From positions 124,001-188,000 of the forward strand of contig NZ_JAOCZP010000002.1 in assembly GCF_025336525.1 (NCBI RefSeq): DNA of 64,000 bases, given 5' to 3'. Shown here one piece after another: positions 60,619 to 64,000 of this stretch. Numbering within the stretch: the first letter of the stretch is position 1; every line of letters begins with the position of its first letter. This DNA is from Chelativorans salis. GTDB taxonomy: Bacteria > Pseudomonadota > Alphaproteobacteria > Rhizobiales > Rhizobiaceae. The position numbers and the translations under genes were made by a program. The notes beneath the pieces were generated by a model, which saw only the letters and a program-made list of their open reading frames with translations, was not told where the DNA came from and searched no databases.

Positions 60619-62244
60619 ATGATCCGCGTCGCGCTTTACGCCCGCTACTCGTCCGACAATCAGCGCGAAGCCTCTATCGTAGACCAGTTCCGGCTGTGCG
60701 AGGAGTATGCGGCGCGCGAGGGATGGACGATAGTCGAGCGCTACTCGGACGCGGCAATCTCCGGCTCCAGTATGATCCTGCGGCCGGAAATCCAGGAGTT
60801 GATTACAAGCGCCCAGAGAGGTCAGTTCGACATTGTGTTGGCGGAGGCACTGGACCGCCTGTCGCGCGATCAAGAGGACATAGCCGGGCTTTTCAAGCGT
60901 CTGCGCTTTGCAGGCGTAAAGATCGTGACCTTGTCCGAGGGCACGGTGGATGAACTCCACGTCGGCTTGAAGGGCACCATGAACGCGCTGTTCCTGCGTG
61001 ATCTGGCCGCCAAAATCAGACGTGGTCAAAGCGGTCGTGTCCTGAATGGCTATGCCGCTGGCGGCCTGTCCTATGGCTATCGTGTGGTCAAGAAGCTTGA
61101 TGAGCGTGGTGAGCCGATCCGTGGCCTTCGGGAAGTCGATGAGGATCAAGCCCAGATCGTTCAGAGGATTTTCCGAGAGTTTGCGTCCGGGATGTCTTCG
61201 CGGGCGATTGTTGCGGGGCTGAATCGAGACGGCATACCTTCGCCCTTTGGCGGGGAGTGGAACGCGTCGACCATCAATGGCAATCTCAAGCGGCGCAACG
61301 GCTTTCTCTACAACGAGGCCTATATCGGCCTCCTCGTCTTCAACCGTGTCAAGATGTTCAAGGACCCCGAGACCGGCAGGCGCATCTCGCGGCCAAACCC
61401 ACCAGAAAAGTGGCAGGTCGTCGAGGCATCGCATTTGCGTATCGTCGATGACGAGCTGTGGAACGCAGTGCACGCGCGCAAGAAGCTCTACGGTGGAGCA
61501 AAGCTCCATCATCGCCGACGGCCGAAGCACTTATTCTCCGGCCTTGTCCGGTGCGGCTGCTGCGGCGCGCCCTACACGGTTAAGAGCAAGGATCAGCTCT
61601 CTTGCTCGGCCCGCCGCCAAAAGGGGACCTGCGACAACGGCAGAACAATTCGTGTTGCAGAGGTTGAGCGACGTGTCCTTGAGGGCATCAAGAAGCGCAT
61701 GCTGGGTCCCGATGCCATCGCCGACTTCCTTGCCGAATATCATGCTGAACAGAAACGCCTGAACGCCGTGAATCGGCAGCGCCGTCGGCACGCTGAAAAG
61801 CGGATTGCCACTATAGAAAGGCAAATCCGCAATATTATCGATGCTATCGCCGACGGCATTGCGACGTCCGGCATGAAGTCGAGGTTGTTTGAACTGGAGC
61901 GCGAGAAGGAGAACTTGACTGAGGAGCTCAAGGTCATGGCGTCCGCGGAGAACATAGTGGAATTCCACCCGGCCTCGGTCGAAGCCTATCGACGGCGGAT
62001 TTCGGAGCTTCAGGGCGCGTTGCGCTCCGACGATAGCGACCGCCGTGAGGCGGCGAACATCATCCGCTCGCTGGTCACCGGAATTGAGATAATGCCAAAG
62101 GAAGGCAGGGGACAGGTGGAGTTAAGAGTGCATGGCGCGCTCGCGGAGCTAATCAACCTACCAAATCGCAAATCGGGTGAGGCGCCCAGGACTGTATTGA
62201 TGGTAGCGGAGGAGGGACTCGAACCCCCGACACAAGGATTATGA
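60619..62244 (+). CDS. Large serine recombinase (site-specific integrase)
   Basis: 541 aa. Resolvase domain: VALYARYSSDNQREASIVDQF with nucleophile Ser11, AISGSSMILRPEIQELI, and ALDRLSRDQEDIAGLFKRL. Then a recombinase domain, a Cys-rich zinc ribbon (RCGCCGAPYTVKSKDQLSCSARRQKGTCDNG), and a coiled coil (KRIATIERQIRNIIDAIADGI...LEREKENLTEELKVM). GGAG precedes the ATG. The last residues (AEEGLEPPTQGL) are encoded by the 3' end of tRNA-Met on the other strand, as expected for an integrase restoring or overlapping its target. Confidence 0.94.
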   Translation: MIRVALYARYSSDNQREASIVDQFRLCEEYAAREGWTIVERYSDAAISGSSMILRPEIQELITSAQRGQFDIVLAEALDRLSRDQEDIAGLFKRLRFAGVKIVTLSEGTVDELHVGLKGTMNALFLRDLAAKIRRGQSGRVLNGYAAGGLSYGYRVVKKLDERGEPIRGLREVDEDQAQIVQRIFREFASGMSSRAIVAGLNRDGIPSPFGGEWNASTINGNLKRRNGFLYNEAYIGLLVFNRVKMFKDPETGRRISRPNPPEKWQVVEASHLRIVDDELWNAVHARKKLYGGAKLHHRRRPKHLFSGLVRCGCCGAPYTVKSKDQLSCSARRQKGTCDNGRTIRVAEVERRVLEGIKKRMLGPDAIADFLAEYHAEQKRLNAVNRQRRRHAEKRIATIERQIRNIIDAIADGIATSGMKSRLFELEREKENLTEELKVMASAENIVEFHPASVEAYRRRISELQGALRSDDSDRREAANIIRSLVTGIEIMPKEGRGQVELRVHGALAELINLPNRKSGEAPRTVLMVAEEGLEPPTQGL

Positions 62245-62277
62245 TTCCTCTGCTCTAACCAACTGAGCTACTCCGCC
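62201..62277 (-). tRNA. tRNA-Met (CAU), elongator type
   Basis: 77 bases including encoded CCA. Read on the minus strand: acceptor GGCGGAG pairs with CTCCGCT (one G-U); D-stem GCTC/GAGC; anticodon stem GAGGA/TCCTT with loop ATCATAA giving anticodon CAT; T-arm GGGGGTTCGAGTCCC; discriminator A. It overlaps the last 44 bases of the recombinase gene. CAU could also be a lysidine-modified Ile tRNA, but the overall sequence looks like alphaproteobacterial elongator Met. Confidence 0.93.
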
Positions 62278-62339
62278 GCAGGAGGTGCATGGGGCATCGC
62301 CGGTGGGTGATGGGGCCAGGCACCTTCGAGGACGGGCGG

Positions 62340-62368
62340 ATATAAGGTTGTGCGCGTGGCGGTGTCAA
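62340..62368 (-). promoter_or_regulatory. Sigma-70 promoter of tRNA-Met
   Basis: On the minus strand a perfect TTGACA (62363-62368) is followed after 17 bases by TTATAT (62340-62345). The tRNA begins about 63 bases downstream. Confidence 0.6.
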
Positions 62369-62506
62369 GCGGCTCGGCTATTTGCAAAGAAGCATTTCGT
62401 CGGGGCGGCTGCGACCCTTCGTCGTGGCTCTCATCGGGGTCTGCGGGCTTGAGTTGCGGGGCCGGCGCCGATATGTGTCGGCAACGCCAAATCTTGTGAC
62501 GATTAT

Positions 62507-63460
62507 ATGAAGCCGCGAATCGCAGTCCTTGGGTGCGGGTATTGGGGATCGAACCATATCCGCACGCTTAAGTCGCTCGACGTTCTCAGCGCCGTGTCGG
62601 ATGCCAATCGGCCGCGAGCCGAGGGCTTCGCCAGCGAGCAGGACTGCCGCGTCGTCGATCCCGAAGACCTGTTCGACGACAAGGAAATCGATGCCGTGGT
62701 GATGGCATTGCCGCCGCAGTTTCATGCCGACTACGCGATACAGGCTATCGCTGCCGGCAAGGACCTGCTGGTCGAAAAGCCGATCGCGCTCACCGTCGAG
62801 GATGCCGAAAGGGCAGTGCAGGCCGCGCGCAAGGCGAAACGTGTCTACATGGTCGGCCACGTGCTGCGCTTTCACCCTGCCTTCGAGACGCTGAAATCAC
62901 TTATCGATGCCGGTGAACTCGGCGAGGTGCGCTACATTCACTCGCACCGCCTGGGGCTTGGGAAATTCCACACTGAGAATGATGCGCTGTGGGATCTGGC
63001 GCCGCACGATCTCTCCATGATCCTGGCGATCACCGGTGCCGCGCCGATCGAGGTGCGGGGTGAGGGGGCGGCGCTGCTCGATCATTTGAGCGACTTTGCG
63101 CATCTGCACATGCTTTTTGAAAACGGGCTGAGGAGCCACCTCTTCGCCTCGCGCCTCAACCCCTATCGCGAGCGGCGGTTGACGGTGGTCGGTACCAAGG
63201 CGATGGCCGTGTTCGACGATGTCGAGCCGTGGGGGCGCAAGCTCGCCGTCTATCGCCACGCCGTGTGGCAGGACAGCGGCCAGTGGGCCTTCACCACCAA
63301 CGAGCCGACTTATGTGCCGGTCGAGGAGGGCATGCCGCTGACGCGTGAGCTCGAGCATTTCATCGACTGCATCGAGACGCGCAGCGAGCCACGCACCACT
63401 GGCGAGGAAGCAATCGAGGTGTTGCGCATCCTCACCGCCGGCACTGTGTCGCACTACTGA
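62507..63460 (+). CDS. Gfo/Idh/MocA-family oxidoreductase (WlbA-like)
   Basis: 317 aa. PRIAVLGCGYWGSNHIRTLKSL is the Rossmann NAD(P) motif, DLLVEKPIALTVEDAE holds the EKP signature with the catalytic Lys, and GHVLRFHPAFETLKSLIDAGELGEVRYIHSHRL and WDLAPHDLSMIL (with the general-acid His) complete the active site. The pattern is nearest to sugar-nucleotide 3-dehydrogenases of surface-polysaccharide pathways, but no such genes lie in the window. Single gene to the right of the tRNA. Confidence 0.88.
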   Translation: MKPRIAVLGCGYWGSNHIRTLKSLDVLSAVSDANRPRAEGFASEQDCRVVDPEDLFDDKEIDAVVMALPPQFHADYAIQAIAAGKDLLVEKPIALTVEDAERAVQAARKAKRVYMVGHVLRFHPAFETLKSLIDAGELGEVRYIHSHRLGLGKFHTENDALWDLAPHDLSMILAITGAAPIEVRGEGAALLDHLSDFAHLHMLFENGLRSHLFASRLNPYRERRLTVVGTKAMAVFDDVEPWGRKLAVYRHAVWQDSGQWAFTTNEPTYVPVEEGMPLTRELEHFIDCIETRSEPRTTGEEAIEVLRILTAGTVSHY

Positions 63461-63568
63461 AGGCACTTCCACCGGCCGCTGAAGTGTCAGCCATTCTCGG
63501 ATGAAGACACGGCGGGGCCCCGCGCGCGAGAGGCTGGGCGGGCAAGAGACGCTGAACCCGGACGGACC

Positions 63569-64000
63569 TCAGGCCGGCAGGTCTACCAGGCGCGCCAACT
63601 GTGCCTCCGCTTCGGCGCGCCGCTCCGAGCGCTCGATGAAGCCACCGCCGAAGACACGCGCTTCCTCTCCGTCATCGGAATAGAGCACACAGGCCTGGCC
63701 TGGCGCCACGCCGGCCTCGCCCTCATGCAACTCTACAAATGCGGTGCCGTCCCGGTGATGCAGCGTGGCGGGCGCCGGCGGGCGGGTGGAGCGCACCTTC
63801 GCGTAGAGATCCATGCCGTTCTCGGGGATGGCCTCCAGCGGCCGGTCGCCCAGCCAGTTCACCTGGCGCAGGGTGAGCCTACGCGTCTCCAGCGCCTCGC
63901 GCGGGCCGACCACGACGCGCGCTCGCTCGGCATCGAGATGCACGACGTAGAGCGGCTCGCCGGCGGCAATGCCGATGCCGCGGCGCTGGCCGATCGTGTA
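63569..64000 (-). CDS. mnmA: tRNA 2-thiouridine synthase MnmA, C-terminal part
   Basis: The frame enters from the right edge with [33 protein letters not shown], the conserved block between the catalytic and C-terminal domains of MnmA, and continues through the C-terminal beta-barrel ([48 protein letters not shown]). MnmA thiolates U34 of Lys, Glu and Gln tRNAs in the cytoplasm. The start and active-site cysteines lie outside the window. Confidence 0.92.
   Translation of the reverse strand, partial: YTIGQRRGIGIAAGEPLYVVHLDAERARVVVGPREALETRRLTLRQVNWLGDRPLEAIPENGMDLYAKVRSTRPPAPATLHHRDGTAFVELHEGEAGVAPGQACVLYSDDGEEARVFGGGFIERSERRAEAEAQLARLVDLPA

Noticed and set aside
59881-61530. 549-codon minus-strand frame across the recombinase region
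   Set aside because: It is the antisense of the recombinase and of non-coding DNA, with no recognisable family and no ribosome site.

Overview
This 64 kb window is high-GC bacterial chromosome and looks like an alphaproteobacterium of the order Hyphomicrobiales (rhizobia and relatives, probably Phyllobacteriaceae-like). The evidence is the density of ABC, TRAP and TTT importers with GntR-family regulators, a malonate cluster in the matR/matPQMAB layout known from rhizobia, a RirA-type iron box (TGA-N9-TCA), and an elongator tRNA-Met of alphaproteobacterial type. Genus cannot be fixed from the sequence alone. Both window ends cut genes: an EamA exporter on the left and mnmA on the right.

Layout. 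1-4.4 kb: EamA exporter end, flavoprotein disulfide-reductase homologue, GH15 glycosidase. 4.6-12.3 kb: two complete ribose-type sugar ABC importers in divergent orientation with a FadR/GntR regulator; the divergent control region holds an operator-like palindrome and the first codons of a lost epimerase. 12.4-13.8 kb: decayed ABC exporter with a one-base frameshift. 14-18.7 kb: secreted beta-helix protein, small membrane protein, GNAT acetyltransferase coupled to a RimK-like ATP-grasp ligase. 18.7-21.7 kb: LysR with a divergent quinone-reductase-like flavoprotein, and topoisomerase IB. 22-26.6 kb: iron-regulated siderophore uptake operon (TonB receptor, RhtX-type MFS carrier, siderophore-interacting reductase). 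26.6-33.4 kb: malonate catabolism (matR; matP, matQ, matM, matA, matB). 33.5-36.6 kb: OsmC, VOC, DUF1353, TetR, and a cupredoxin/cytochrome P460 pair preceded by a perfect 30-bp palindrome. 36.9-39.9 kb: arsenic locus (arsC, arsH, arsR, MFS exporter). 40-50.3 kb: organic-acid region with a TPP enzyme, FadR-type regulator, HIBADH-family dehydrogenase, TRAP transporter, NIPSNAP protein, then a tripartite tricarboxylate transporter. 50.4-62.3 kb: accessory stretch with relics of a GH3 beta-glucosidase and a LigD ligase, cell-envelope genes (L,D-transpeptidase, lipoproteins, DD-carboxypeptidase), an unusual ICMT / E2-like acyltransferase / SDR-SEC-C cassette, and a mobile unit ending in a large serine recombinase whose 3' end overlaps tRNA-Met. 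62.5-64 kb: Gfo/Idh/MocA oxidoreductase and the end of mnmA.

How it fits together. Most genes serve scavenging: sugars, malonate, other carboxylates and ferric siderophores, each with its own local regulator, and operator-like palindromes lie beside several. Four operons carry a strong hairpin just after the substrate-binding-protein gene, consistent with extra production of the binding protein. The arsenic and copper/P460 genes add stress functions. The strongest leads for something undescribed are the 53.3-55.7 kb cassette, the GNAT-RimK pair, and the P460/cupredoxin pair with its palindrome.
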